Origin: Coenobita brevimanus
Taxonomy: Eukaryota; Arthropoda; Malacostraca; Decapoda; Coenobitidae
Reading direction: 5' to 3'
Assembly: GCA_032717465.1 (NCBI GenBank)
Contig: CM064666.1
Location: 21,161,732-21,225,731, forward strand
DNA: 64,000 nt
A model generated the notes under the pieces. The model had not been told where the DNA came from. It did not search any database and worked only from the letters and a program-made list of their open reading frames with translations. Positions 1-10,860 of this stretch are shown here, in pieces. Each line of letters opens with the position of its first letter. Position 1 is the first letter of the stretch. Position numbers and translations under genes: made by a program.

Positions 1-1
1 G

Positions 2-2320
2 GATGGTGAACTTGTTGAACGAAAGGCAATGATAGACTACGTGTGTGTGGATGAGCGAATGAGAAGACAAGTGTTGGATGCAAGGGTGTGGAGAGGGTGG
101 GGGAATGGAGTCTCGGACCATCACTTAGTGATGGCCAAGGTAGAGCTGCAAAGAAAGTGGTTGAGGAGGCGAAGGGGAAGACAGGAGGAAGCAGCTCCTG
201 TGAGAAGAGTGGAGAAATTGCAAGATAGTGAGAAGAGGACAGAGTATAAGAGCATAGTGGAAGAAAGATTGGGAAGGTATGAGCTAGAGCAGATGGAAGG
301 GGTGGAAGACGTATGTAAGATATTCACGGAAGAGATAAGCGCAGCGTGTGAGGCGGTTTGTGGAGTGAGGAGGAGATGCAAGGGTGTGCAAGGGACAGCA
401 TGGTGGAATGATGAGGTGAAACGAGCTGTGGAACAAAAGAAGAAGGCATATGGTGAATGGTTGGCGAGTAGAGGTAGGGGAGAAGATGAGAGAGAGAAGA
501 GAGAGGTATATGTGAGCAGGAGAAGGGAGGTTAAGAGACTGGTGAAGGAGAGTAAGAAGAAAGTGGATGAAGAGTTTGGGAGGAATCTGAGTGTGAAATG
601 GAGGGAGAGTAAGAAATTGTTTTGGAAGGAGGTAAAGAAAGTAAGGCAGTGTGAAAGGGGAAATAGTAGGGGAGTGAAAGATAGGAATAATAGATTGTTG
701 GTGGAGAAGAGAGAGAAATTGAGGAGATGGAAGGAGCACTTTGAGGATTTGTTGAATGTAGAGAGTGAGAGCAGTGTGAGTATAAGTGGTTGGGGAATGG
801 CTGGGAGAAGAAGAGATGAGAGGAGGGAGGAAGAGATCAGTAGGTCGGAAGTAGTGGAAGCGATGAAGAAGATTAAGCTGGGAAAGGCCCCAGGAATTGA
901 TGGAGTGTGTGGTGAAATGCTTAGGTATGGGGGTGAGATTGTTGTGGAGTGGATATGGAAGTTGTGTAGATTGGCTTGGGAAGAGGGAAGGGTTCCAGAG
1001 GACTGGAAATCAGGTATAATTGTTCCTCTGTACAAAGGAAAAGGGGAGAGAGAAGTATGTGGTAACCATAGGGGTATTTGCCTTCTTAGTGTGACTGGTA
1101 AAATATATGGTAGAATACTCATTGATAGGGTTAGGCATATGACAGAGGAGCTAGTTGGAGAAGAACAAGGGGGATTTAGGAAGGGAAAAGGGTGTGTAGA
1201 TCAGATATTTGTTCTAAGATGTTTAGTGGAGAAGTATCTAGAGAAGGGAAGGAAAGTGTACGCTGCCTTCATGGACTTGGAGAAAGCTTATGACAGAATA
1301 GATAGGAAAGGTATGTGGAAGGTATTAAGAATATATGGAGTGGAGGGGAAATTGTTGAGTGCTGTGAAGAGTATGTACGAGGGAGCTAGGGCTACGGTGC
1401 GAGTGGATGGTGAGCTGAGTGAGTTCTTTGATCTCAATGTGGGACTGAAACAGGGGTGTGTAATGTCTCCATGGCTGTTTAATATATATATGGATGGGGT
1501 CGTAAAGGAGGTACAAGGTAGGGCAGTGGATGTGGGGGTGGCCCTAATGAATGAGGGTGAGATTTGGAAGCTTCCGGTGTTGCTGTTTGCTGATGATACA
1601 GTATTGTTGAGTGAAGATGAATGGGAGTTGCAAGGTTTGGTGAATGAATTTGGGACAGTGTGTAGGAGGAGGAAGCTGAAAGTTAATGTAAACAAAAGTA
1701 AAGTTATGGTGTTTGAGAGGAATGAAGTCACAGAGTGTGCAGTGAGGTTGGATGGTGAGGATATGGAGAATGTGAGTGCATTCAAGTACTTGGGTAGTGT
1801 GATGAGTAAGGATGGAACTTTGGGGGATGAAGTACGTGAAAGGGTACAGCAGGGAAGGAAGGTTGTTGGCACACTGAAAGCAGTGATGAGAAATAGGGAG
1901 GTGAGTATGGAAGTTAAGAAGTCACTGCATGATGGTATTGTGATCCCTACCCTGACGTATGGAAGCGAGGCGTGGACCTTGCAAGAGGGGAACAAGTCAA
2001 GAGTGAGAGCAGTGGAAATGAGTTACTTGAGAGGAGCATGTGGAGTGACATGGAGGGACAGGTTGACGAATGAAGAAGTGAAGGAACGTTGTGGGGTAGA
2101 TGTGGATGTGGTTGAAAAGATTAGGAGAAATACACTGAGGTGGTTTGGACATGTGGAGAGGATGGAGAATGAAAGACTGACTAAGAGGGTGTATGTAGGT
2201 GAGGTGGAGGGAGGGAGAGGGAGGGGTAGACCGAGGATGAGGTGGAGGGATGGAGTTGAGAGGTATATGAGGGAGGGGGTGAGTTGGGGGAGGGGAGTCA
2301 AATGGTGGGTGACAGAGTGA
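2..2320 (+). CDS. LINE A endonuclease/reverse transcriptase ORF (5' cut by window edge)
   Basis: Non-LTR retrotransposon polyprotein that nicks target DNA and reverse-transcribes its own RNA. The frame is open from base 2, so the true start lies outside. Domains in order: tail of the APE endonuclease (MIDYVCVDERM, SDHHLV), a basic linker, RT (KAPGIDGV, PLYKGKG, GNHRGICLLSV, GGFRKGKGCVDQ, AFMDLEKAYDRID, GLKQGCVMSPWLFNIYMDG, catalytic FADD at about residue 525, KYLGS), then the C-terminal WFGHVERM and GRGRGRPRMRWRDG region. No stop or frameshift over more than 770 codons, unlike every other LINE here, so it is young. Such ORFs are often mislabelled as craniofacial development protein 2-like host genes. 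Clade (RTE-like or Jockey-like) not assigned. Confidence 0.9.
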   Translation, partial: DGELVERKAMIDYVCVDERMRRQVLDARVWRGWGNGVSDHHLVMAKVELQRKWLRRRRGRQEEAAPVRRVEKLQDSEKRTEYKSIVEERLGRYELEQMEGVEDVCKIFTEEISAACEAVCGVRRRCKGVQGTAWWNDEVKRAVEQKKKAYGEWLASRGRGEDEREKREVYVSRRREVKRLVKESKKKVDEEFGRNLSVKWRESKKLFWKEVKKVRQCERGNSRGVKDRNNRLLVEKREKLRRWKEHFEDLLNVESESSVSISGWGMAGRRRDERREEEISRSEVVEAMKKIKLGKAPGIDGVCGEMLRYGGEIVVEWIWKLCRLAWEEGRVPEDWKSGIIVPLYKGKGEREVCGNHRGICLLSVTGKIYGRILIDRVRHMTEELVGEEQGGFRKGKGCVDQIFVLRCLVEKYLEKGRKVYAAFMDLEKAYDRIDRKGMWKVLRIYGVEGKLLSAVKSMYEGARATVRVDGELSEFFDLNVGLKQGCVMSPWLFNIYMDGVVKEVQGRAVDVGVALMNEGEIWKLPVLLFADDTVLLSEDEWELQGLVNEFGTVCRRRKLKVNVNKSKVMVFERNEVTECAVRLDGEDMENVSAFKYLGSVMSKDGTLGDEVRERVQQGRKVVGTLKAVMRNREVSMEVKKSLHDGIVIPTLTYGSEAWTLQEGNKSRVRAVEMSYLRGACGVTWRDRLTNEEVKERCGVDVDVVEKIRRNTLRWFGHVERMENERLTKRVYVGEVEGGRGRGRPRMRWRDGVERYMREGVSWGRGVKWWVTE

Positions 2321-2394
2321 CTTGGAGGCGTTTTGTCTGCGGCCACCCTTTTGCGGGATTAGGGCGTCGGGCTATATATAGATAGATAGATAAA
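2321..2394 (+). mobile_element. LINE A 3' end with GATA tail
   Basis: Short 3' UTR after the TGA stop (ggcgttttgtctgcggccac then gggattagggcgtcgggc), ending in a (GATA)n tail. The same end in reverse complement starts the copies at 50376 and 53411, which fixes the family's 3' terminus. Confidence 0.8.
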
Positions 2395-3119
2395 TGCATA
2401 TATTATATAACTACAAAGCAATGTTCCATGTTCAGTTTTTACTACCATGTATTTACTCCACACAATATATTGTTACGATATGTTATGCTTCGACAATACT
2501 ATTGTGTCTGTGCTATATTGTGATGAATACCATGTATTAATGTTATGACAAAATATGTAACTTGTTAATACCTGCTGTCGTAGGTACAAATGTTTGGAGT
2601 GGCCGAGTGATGTCAGGACACTAAGATACCATAACACACTACATTACAGCTAGTGACATACATGCTGTTAATATGTAATATAGACATTTGAGGAAAGTCG
2701 TGTCTGAATTCGAGAGAGCTAGAGGAAACAGCAGTGGAGACTGTAGCTACTGAATGTCATACAGAGAACACCTGACATCATCCAAAGCCACATTACACAC
2801 CTGATGGAAATCACCACAGATTCATGCACGTGCCCACCTACATGACCCAACCAGTCATATACATGGGAAATTGGAAAGACAGGCCAGAAGGGGTTGGATC
2901 GCGATAGGAAACAGGATAGGGCACGGTGGAAAAGGCAGGAGGAGAGGGCATGGCTTTAGTTAGCATAAACAGCCATCACCTTAGTACTACTCTTGTCAAG
3001 ATATCTCCCTTTCAGAACACAACTGCAATCAAATCTCAGAGTCATATTACTCTTCCTCCTTGCGCCCACGACAAGACCAACTTGAAAATTCTCTCCTTTT
3101 ACAACCCTATAATCTAACC
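2395..3119. other. no gene recognised
   Basis: AT-rich sequence without a coding frame I can support. The short open frames here lack recognisable motifs. Nothing repeated elsewhere in the window was seen. Confidence 0.5.
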
Positions 3120-4590
3120 ACCACCTGATGTACATTCTCCCACTCGTTAACATGAGCAACGCTTGGAGGTCTCCACGTTATTTGGACTTATTAACATTCT
3201 GACAAATGAGACTAACATTCATCTTCCCTGACTGCTGAGATAGAGTGGTCATCTCCAGCTCGGATCTTTGCATATCAGCTATCCTCACACTTGTATCAAT
3301 CAGGGTAGAATAATCAACCTGAGAGTCAGTCGCCTGTGCAAAGACGGTATCGCAATGCCCAACATCATCATCGACATTGCCATTGCCATAACTGTTAACA
3401 TTATCTAGGCTGGCCTTCGCCGTCATAACCTAGCTCTAGTTACAGCAAATATGGGAAACAGTTTAGGACATACAAATTCCAGCTCGTTAGTCCTATCCTC
3501 ACTCAGGGGATTTTTTGACACTCAGGGAACAGCAGTCACTTGACCTCCCTCCAAGTCATTACCCAAAGGAAAGTGACCCCTTATACAGGTAGCTGGTCAA
3601 CAATACCCGCACACACCGAACCAGGAACTAACTCTGACTGGAACTTTACTCTAACTAGGGGAACAAATACAATCTCATCTATGCCCTGCAACAAGACACA
3701 TTTATTAGGATCAGCTACATCAACTATCACCTTCAACATTAGTGACTGTGAAGCACCTGTGTCTAAGTACTGTGACTTCCTTACCATCTTTCCCATCAAG
3801 TGAAACTAACCCCTTAGATATGAAGTTAGATAATAAATTATCTGGGGAGGAGTCATTTTGTATATTGCTTGGGGGAGGACACTCTAATGGAGTCTCTTCT
3901 CACTCTCAGATGATCATAACTGCTGCTCTACTCTAGTCCGGTTCTATAGGAGTTTCCTATCAGCCACTGACAGGTCCACTCTGGCCTTATCAACAATATG
4001 CACCTGCAGGGTCAGTTGTCTGACTACCGCTACCAATATCTGTGGTTGGCTACACACTGCTGGTGTCAAAAGATTCCAGAGAGTTTACCTGTGTAATAGG
4101 TTTCACTTTGAAACGTTGCACACGTTCTGTCCGGCACATACTGTCGAAATATCCCTTTTTCTTGCAATATTGGCAAAATCTTACACTTCCCTAGACCCTC
4201 TGGCAACATTATCCTCACCTACTTAAGTTGAGCTAAAACGCACTGGATTTTCAGTGTTCCCAGTAGTGTCACTTACATTAACTTGCCTTTGTAAGGGGAA
4301 TGGTTCACAATGACTGGTTAGTTCACTCTCCTACCCTTAACAAATGACCTAGGATTACGTTTAAGGTTATGAATTATACTATAATTATCTGCTACAACGG
4401 GAGCCTTAGCAAGGGTATCTAAGTCATTCTCCACTAGTGGAGTAGCAACATCCTTATCTAGGTTACCAGTGAAGTTCTCTAAGATTATTAATTCAGTCAA
4501 TTTTGAGAAATCATTAACTTCTTTAAATGTAACCATTGATGAAATTAATCTCTGAGCACTCAAGCGTATTGCACCTGAGTCTAATCCAGT
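3120..4590 (-). pseudogene. Ty3/gypsy-type gag-protease remnant
   Basis: Degraded LTR-retrotransposon piece with no LTRs seen. On the minus strand, order gag to protease: a gag-like frame at 4318-4590; a CCHC knuckle near 4140-4175 reading CQYCKKKGYFDSMC, where the usual His is Tyr; then the aspartic protease at 3581-3799 with catalytic YLDTGASQSLML, followed after a frameshift near 3560 by LGNDLEGG, a motif found after the protease flap in this class. The lower part (3178-3426) continues as linker-like sequence. RT and integrase are absent. The right end runs into a hAT-like MITE piece and LINE B. Confidence 0.7.
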
Positions 4591-4668
4591 GGTTCCCAAA
4601 CTAGGAGGCGCGCCCCCAGGAAGGCATGAGGTGGATGCAGGGGGCGTGCATCCATCTGCCAAATATTG
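4591..4668. repeat. half of a hAT-type MITE
   Basis: Begins CAGTGGTTCCCAAACT and continues with a GC-rich block (ggcgcgccccc). It closely resembles the terminus of the complete hAT MITE at 52570-52907 (CAGGGGTTCCCAACC). The other half is missing; the sequence stops where the 3' tail of LINE B copy 1 begins. Confidence 0.5.
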
Positions 4669-7600
4669 ATCTATCTATATACCTAGGCTGCTTCCCCCAA
4701 GGAAAGGGAGGTAGCTGAGACAGGACGACACACACTCCATTTACTCATCCATTTAAACACATTCATTCACATCTTAGCCCCAAAGGGGAGAACGGACAGA
4801 TCCTCACCGCACCACACCGCACAAGGGTCAACTGCGCAATGAAATCAGTGACATCCGCAGCAGGGCCCGACAGCAGAGCTGGTTTACCCCTGCCACATCA
4901 TAACATACCCATCCCCTTACCCGCACCTGACCTGACTAGCTGATCAGACCAAATGCGGGAGAATATCCTCAGGGCTGCGTCATCACTTATTTATTCACAA
5001 TTTCTCTCCATTTATTTCTGTCACGCACAGCCACTCTTCCTTGCTCGACAGACATCCCTCTCGCATCCAGCGCTCTCTTCACACTATCCATCCATCCTAT
5101 TCGTGGTCTTCCTCTCAGCCTTACACCTCTCACATCAGATCTAGTTATCTTTTTCACCAATCGCTCATTATCCATTCTCTCCATATGCCCAAACCATCGC
5201 AACACCCTCTGGTCAACTCTACCAGCCATCTCCTGAACAACTCCAGTTCTCCTTCGCACTTCATCATTCGCACCCGATCCATACGCGCTACTCCACACAT
5301 ACTCCTCAGACACCTCATCTCCATTACATTCAAACTTTTCCTCTCTGCTACACCCATATTTCATGTTTCAGCCCCATATAATGCAGTCGGTACCACAACA
5401 CCCTCATACAGTCTTCTTTACATCCATTCTAAGCGAACGACATTTAAACACTTTTTTTCATTCCTCCCAGCACCTTTCCTACTTCATTTATTCTAAACTT
5501 CACTTCTGCATCTATTCTTCCATCCACAGCAACATGTGACCCTAGATATTTAAAACAATCTACCTCCTCAAGCAACTCACAATTCAAAACTATATTCATC
5601 CCCCTACCATCTATCAACCTCGTACACTTCATCACTTTACCTCTTATTCTCATTTACTTTCAAATTCCTCCTTTCACACACCCTTCCAAACTCCTCTACC
5701 AACTGTCTCAATCTCTCCTCTGAATCAGTCACCAGTGCAGTATCATCTGCAAACAGCAGCTGCTTCAGATTCCAATCTCCACCATCAACATTTACCAGAC
5801 TCAGACCACCTAAAACTCTTGCATTCACCTCCTTACAACACCATCCATGTAAATATTAAACAACCAAGGTGACATCACACATCCCTGTCGCAGCCCCACT
5901 CTCACGGGAAACCAATCACTCACAGCATTTCCCACTCTTACACATGCTCTACTATTTACATAAAAACTTTTCACCCCTTTTAGTAACCTACCATCAAGTC
6001 CATACAATCTTAAAACAGTCCACAAAGCCTCCCTATCAATTCTATCATACGCTTTCTCTAAATCCATAAATGCCCAAAACACATCCTTGCCTTTCGCTAA
6101 ATACTTTTCACACACTTGTCTCACAGCAAACACCTGATCAACGCATCCCCTCCCTCTCCTAAAGCCACACTGCTCATCACTAATCACTCCCTCTGTACCC
6201 TCTCTAACTCTCATAATTAACACTCTACCATACACCTTACCTACAACACTCAACAGACTTATACCCCTAAAGCTAGTACATTCATACTTATCACCCTTGC
6301 CTTTATACAACGGGACCACACAAGCACTTGCCCAGTCAATTGGCACCATACCTTTCTCAAAGCACACATTCAACAATCTTACTAACCAGTCAACAATAGT
6401 CACTCCACCACCCTTCAGGCATTCCACAGCACACCCATCCATACCTGCAGCTTTCCCTGTTTTCATCTCCTTTACTGCCTTCTCCACTTCCTCCTTCGTG
6501 ATCAAAGAATCATTCAACTCTCCCAACACATTTATTCCTTGCACCCTTCCATCCGCCACAATCTCAGCCACCCTTTCCTCCTCTACATTTAATAATCTTT
6601 CAAAATACTCTGCCCATCTCTTCCTTACTGCATCCATCTCAATTAACATCCTTCCATCCTCTGCTTTTACTCGTTCTTCCTTCCCAGACTCTCCCTTTCG
6701 CACCCTTTTCACCTCCTTCCAAAACATTTTCTTATTCTGTTGAAAATTCTCTGTCAGCCGCCTACCCCACCTCTCATCTGCTTCCACTTTAGCATCACGC
6801 ACAGCCCTTCTCGCTCTATTACTCTTTTCCTTATACCTTTCATATGACCACTCATCCTTCCTCTGCATCCACACTTCATATGCACGTCTCTTCTCAGGCC
6901 ACAGCCATACTTACTTCCTCGCACCACCATTCACTTCCTTTTCTTACACCACCACCCACACGTCTCACACCACACACCTCTTCTGCATGCCCCACCACAG
7001 CACTCTTAAACAACTGCCATTCCTCCTCCACGCTGCCATTTTCCTGATCTTTCACTGCGCTCCACTCATCTTTCAATTTCTCCTGATACTCTATCTTTTT
7101 CTCTCTTTTATCCAACTCACTCACTTTCAAAACCTCCCTGCCACACCTAACCCTCCTAGCTCTCACCCATCTCTTACCTACTCTTAACTTTCCCTCCACC
7201 AGGTAGTGGTCAGACATACCTCCACCCTCCCCTCTCAGAACTCTCACATCCAACAATCTTCCTATTACATTCCTAGACACAACCACATAGTCCATCAAAG
7301 CTCTATCAACAACCCTTCCACCCTCCTGTCTCACCCATGTATACTTATAAATATCTTTCTTCTCAAACAGCGTATTCCCAATCACCATCTCTCGCTCAAC
7401 ACACATCGCTATCATTCGTTCCCCATTTTCATTTCTTCCAGGCACACCATGCATACCAACTACGCCTTCAACTGCTACATTTCCCACTCTAGCATTCAGA
7501 TCTCCCATCATTACCACATTCACATTCGCTCCAAAACTCTGCAGACACTCATCAACATCATTCCAGAAAGACTCCCTCTCTTTTTCATCCCTTTCACTAC

Positions 7601-8100
7601 CAGGCCCATATGCACTCACAAACACCCACAACTCACGTTCAAATTTTGCTTTCACCCACATCAGTCTCGATGACACCTCCTTCCATTCAATCACACACTG
7701 CTGTACTTCCGGACTCACTAACAAGGCCACACCTTCTCTTGCCCTTCCTCTATCAACACCTGACAATCTTCCATTCACACTTCCAAACATAGATTCCCCT
7801 TCCCTTTCATCTTCGTTTCACTCAAAGCTAACACATCCAACTTTCTTCTCACAAACATTCTCCCAATCTCCTCCCTTTTAGCCTCAATCGTACTACATCC
7901 ACGCACATTCATAGACCCAATCTTCAGGGTACGGGGATAACTCCATCCCCCATCCCTTTCTCTGGCCTGTCTTTCTTTTAGGAACTAAAAAACAGAGGAG
8001 GGGGTCCGGTTCCCTAGTCCTCTCACCCCCCCCTTTAGTCGCCTTTTACGACACGCAGGGAATACGGTGGCAGTATTCTTCCTAACACAACCTGGCCGCA
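4669..8100 (-). pseudogene. LINE B copy 1, near full length, frameshifted
   Basis: Minus-strand non-LTR element. 3' end at the (GATA)n/aggtatata tail near 4670; 5' leader near 8100. The endonuclease part is 6894-7790 (GDLNARVGN, ALMDYVVVSRN, SDHYLVEGK), with its N-terminal piece at 7791-7920 in another frame (LDVLALSETKMKG). RT is 5825-6874 (KAAGMDGCAVE, PLYKGKGDKYECTSFRGISLLSVVG, AFMDLEKAYDRID, GLRQGCVMSPWLFN). FADD is in 5637-5828, and the C-terminal GHMERMDNERL and RLRGRPRIGWMDS in 4987-5364. One-base indels against copy 2 break the frame near 7787, 6897, 5830 and 5640, and more may lie downstream. Long stretches are nearly identical to 58510-61170, so insertion is fairly recent. Confidence 0.9.
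7921..8100 (-). promoter_or_regulatory. LINE B 5' leader
   Basis: Non-coding leader upstream of the endonuclease region. It contains the block that reads CCGTATTCCCTGCGTGTCGT then AAAAGGCGACTAAA in element orientation, followed by a G run. LINE promoters are normally internal to this leader; no promoter motif could be pinned down. The younger copy at 58-61 kb lacks it (5' truncated). Confidence 0.5.
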
Positions 8101-8559
8101 GAGTAGTAGTTCAGTTCACACCCCATTCATCATGCAGTTCACCAGGGGGTATTCTTAATTTACTGGATATATCCATATTGGAAGAAAATAAGGATATCAA
8201 TATTCATGTGTCTATACGGTGGAAGAATACATGAAGTGGTTAACCACAGGTATATATTCATATAATATAAGTCACTTTCTGCATATGCTTGGGAGCAAGG
8301 AAAGCATACTGCACCAGACCTGTTGGTCCTTTCTGTGGTTATTTTGGTACAGGAAAGTTATAACTAAGAAAACTATCTATCAGTGCTGCCAAGAACACTA
8401 GTCAGAAAAGCTCCTAATCTCATCTGTACTCCCATCCATTGTTGACAATTTAGCCATAGAAACTGTAATCAAAATCTCCCTATAGTAAATTAGGCTATCC
8501 TCTCGCACTATCTACCTGAAAGGGAGAGTAACATTAAGTCAGCATTATTTATCGATGTT
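8101..8559. other. no gene recognised
   Basis: AT-rich DNA between LINE B and repeat G. A 60-codon frame at 8219-8401 has no recognisable motif and I do not call it a gene. Confidence 0.45.
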
Positions 8560-9640
8560 GTTCACTGATTTTATCTTCCATTGAAAAAGAAAAAATAATA
8601 TACACCACTTATACCAAATAATTTATTCAAGGAAAGTGAATATGCTTAGATGGGGTAAGATGACAGATGCCATTAATCCAAGTGAATTGGCTAAAGGTTA
8701 TCACCTGACAACACCTCACGTACTCGTTCACTAATTTTCGCTGTTTTTTTCCTCTTGAAATATGCCATATAATCTATTTTCGTAATAAATATACATAGTG
8801 GAGGGAAGGAGAAGCCTAAGTGATATTTACATTCCCCACCTGGAACTACCTAATTTATAATGTATTGTCTAGATTTCACCTACACAATCATTCTCTGGAC
8901 ATGCATAGCACCTGTTTCAAGACCCAAATACACCAATAAGGGACATAAAAGTACTGAATAAATGCAAAAGAACCAGAGAATCCAGGTTTTGATCAGTTAG
9001 CAATATTAAACATTCTATACTTCTGAAAAGGAACCTGGCCTGTTCCTCTTGCTGACTTCAGGGCCTTTAATTTTGCACCCCACATGAAAGGGCCCTGTGA
9101 CCTAATTTTTAACACTGCTCAACACTGTAAATTCCTGTGTGGAAAGAGGTTTTAGAGGCTGAACAATTGCAGTTTATTCACTGTTTATTGAGTAAAACAG
9201 TGCAAGTGGAATTGTAAATAATGTGTAAACAGCAAGTGAAAGTAATGAATGTAAATTACGTGAACAATGGAAAATAGTTTTATAAGTTACTTCAAGTGAC
9301 AGTGCATAACACATGTAAATAAAATAGAAATGTAAATAACGTAAATAAAATTCGTAAAGCTAGAAATGTAATTATAGTATTATAAGAATACGAGTATATA
9401 CTCTTCTAGGATAATGAAAGTGAAAGTTTCACTCTAGCATGTCTGAATACTATGAGTTAACAGCATGAAGATGAAAACATATCACTCTCAAATTAGTATA
9501 CAGGACGAGAAAGTGAATGCTATGTCCATCCTGTGTATCCTACATGTGACAATAAACTCCATTTGGTATTGTATTATTCTTTCATTACCAAACAATTTTT
9601 CATTACCATAATTGGCCCACATTATATAATGAAAAATAGA
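8560..9640 (-). repeat. unclassified dispersed repeat G, copy 1
   Basis: About 1.1 kb that recurs in inverted orientation at 62850-64000. Matching stretches in reverse complement include the cctggaactacctaattta box (about 8840), ttttcgctgttt (about 8730), tataagaatacgagta (about 9382) and gacgagaaagtgaatgc (about 9504). No coding frame, terminal repeat or TIR was recognised. Internal sub-repeats occur near 8590-8850. Could be part of a larger TE non-coding region. Confidence 0.6.
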
Positions 9641-10344
9641 AATAACCCTGACAGTGGAGGGGGAAGGGGGAGGAAGGAATAAATGAAAGGACCATGGTGT
9701 AACTAGCGCGCTGCGGCAATTTCAAATTACGGGGGAAAAATTTTCATTTTTCAAATTTTTTTTTTTTTGGAGTATGGATCCCAAGGGACTACTTTCAGAG
9801 TAGTGTATAGTGTTAATATCTGGCTGTGGTAATCATATTACAGGTTGTCCAGATATTAAAGTGGAGACTTACGTTACAACCCATTACTTAGCTTCATGTG
9901 GCTGAAAGTCGTTTACTAACTGATTTTATGTCCATTACCTTTTAGTATAGTTTGTGAGATCAACTGTGAAATATTTATCGATGGCCATATTTTCGTGTCC
10001 TTTGAATTTTTGAATATTTGAATTAAACCTCCTTTTTTTGCAGGGTAAGAGATTCAGGGCTTTGAGACGTTCCTCGTCGGTTCATTTCTCAATCTAGGTA
10101 ACATCTTTGTCACCCTGTACTCTCTAAATGTCTCCATATCCTTTTAATAATACATCGGTAAAAAATTAACATGCCCAGTGCGGTGTAGGGGTTAAAAGTG
10201 AGGACGATATTACATTTATATACCAAATGCATCTACGCTATGAATCACAGTTCAATTGCCTTTTAAGGTATTTTGTCTGATATATTTTCTTAGCAGCTTG
10301 CACTTGTTTGTTTATGATAGGCAAATCATTTGCTATTATATCTC
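9641..10344. other. no gene recognised
   Basis: AT-rich, includes a poly-T tract near 9763-9770. No homologous block elsewhere in the window was seen. Confidence 0.4.
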
Positions 10345-10830
10345 CTAAACACTGTTGAGGGTTTGAAGAACCCTGAGCACACGACTGCACTCCTTCTCTA
10401 GGATGTTATAGCTAGCTCTTACATTTTTAGTGCCAATGTTCACCCCTTTACATTTATTAATACTGAAATCCATTTGCCATGTCTGTGTCCAGTTAAATAG
10501 TTGATCAAGATCTCTCCAGAAGCCTGCCTGCCTCTGCATTGCTGTATGTGCTCTGTTACCTATTTTAGTATCATTGGCAATTTTTGATATCTTGCAACAT
10601 AATCCTTCATCAATATCATGTGGCTGTATATTCCAGAGTTTACACCGAACATCCTTTGTGACCTCTGCACAGTTTTGACTACCATTTATTACAACCCCTG
10701 TGAGTACAACTCTGTGTGAGGCTCCACACATACAGCATTTCTCAAATCAAGGTGCTATTAGACTCGACGAAGTCTTTTTGTGGAACTTTGTCAAAGCCTT
10801 CTTGAAAATAGAGGTGACAACGTCAACCCC
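10345..10830 (-). pseudogene. LINE F reverse transcriptase fragment
   Basis: Minus-strand scrap of a different RT family. Upstream it reads FDKVPQKDF (about 10785-10815), the RT block usually seen as AFDKVPH. Downstream, 10345-10731 has KISKIANDTKIGN, where the catalytic FADD is decayed to IAND, then LDQLFNWTQTWQMDFSINKC, a CR1/Rex-like palm-thumb signature. Frames between the two pieces are broken and the GxxQG block is partly lost. LINE B copy 3 begins just beyond. Confidence 0.65.
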
Positions 10831-10860
10831 TGTCTCTTAGTCTTGTACTATTGCCTTCAA

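Noticed and set aside
121..1122. Long minus-strand frame of 333 codons
   Set aside because: Complement of the LINE A ORF; low-complexity Ser/Leu/Phe content and no motifs. Similar shadows occur opposite every LINE here.
1..2320. Host gene craniofacial development protein 2-like
   Set aside because: That name is often propagated to LINE endonuclease-RT ORFs; the RT catalytic blocks show it is a retrotransposon.
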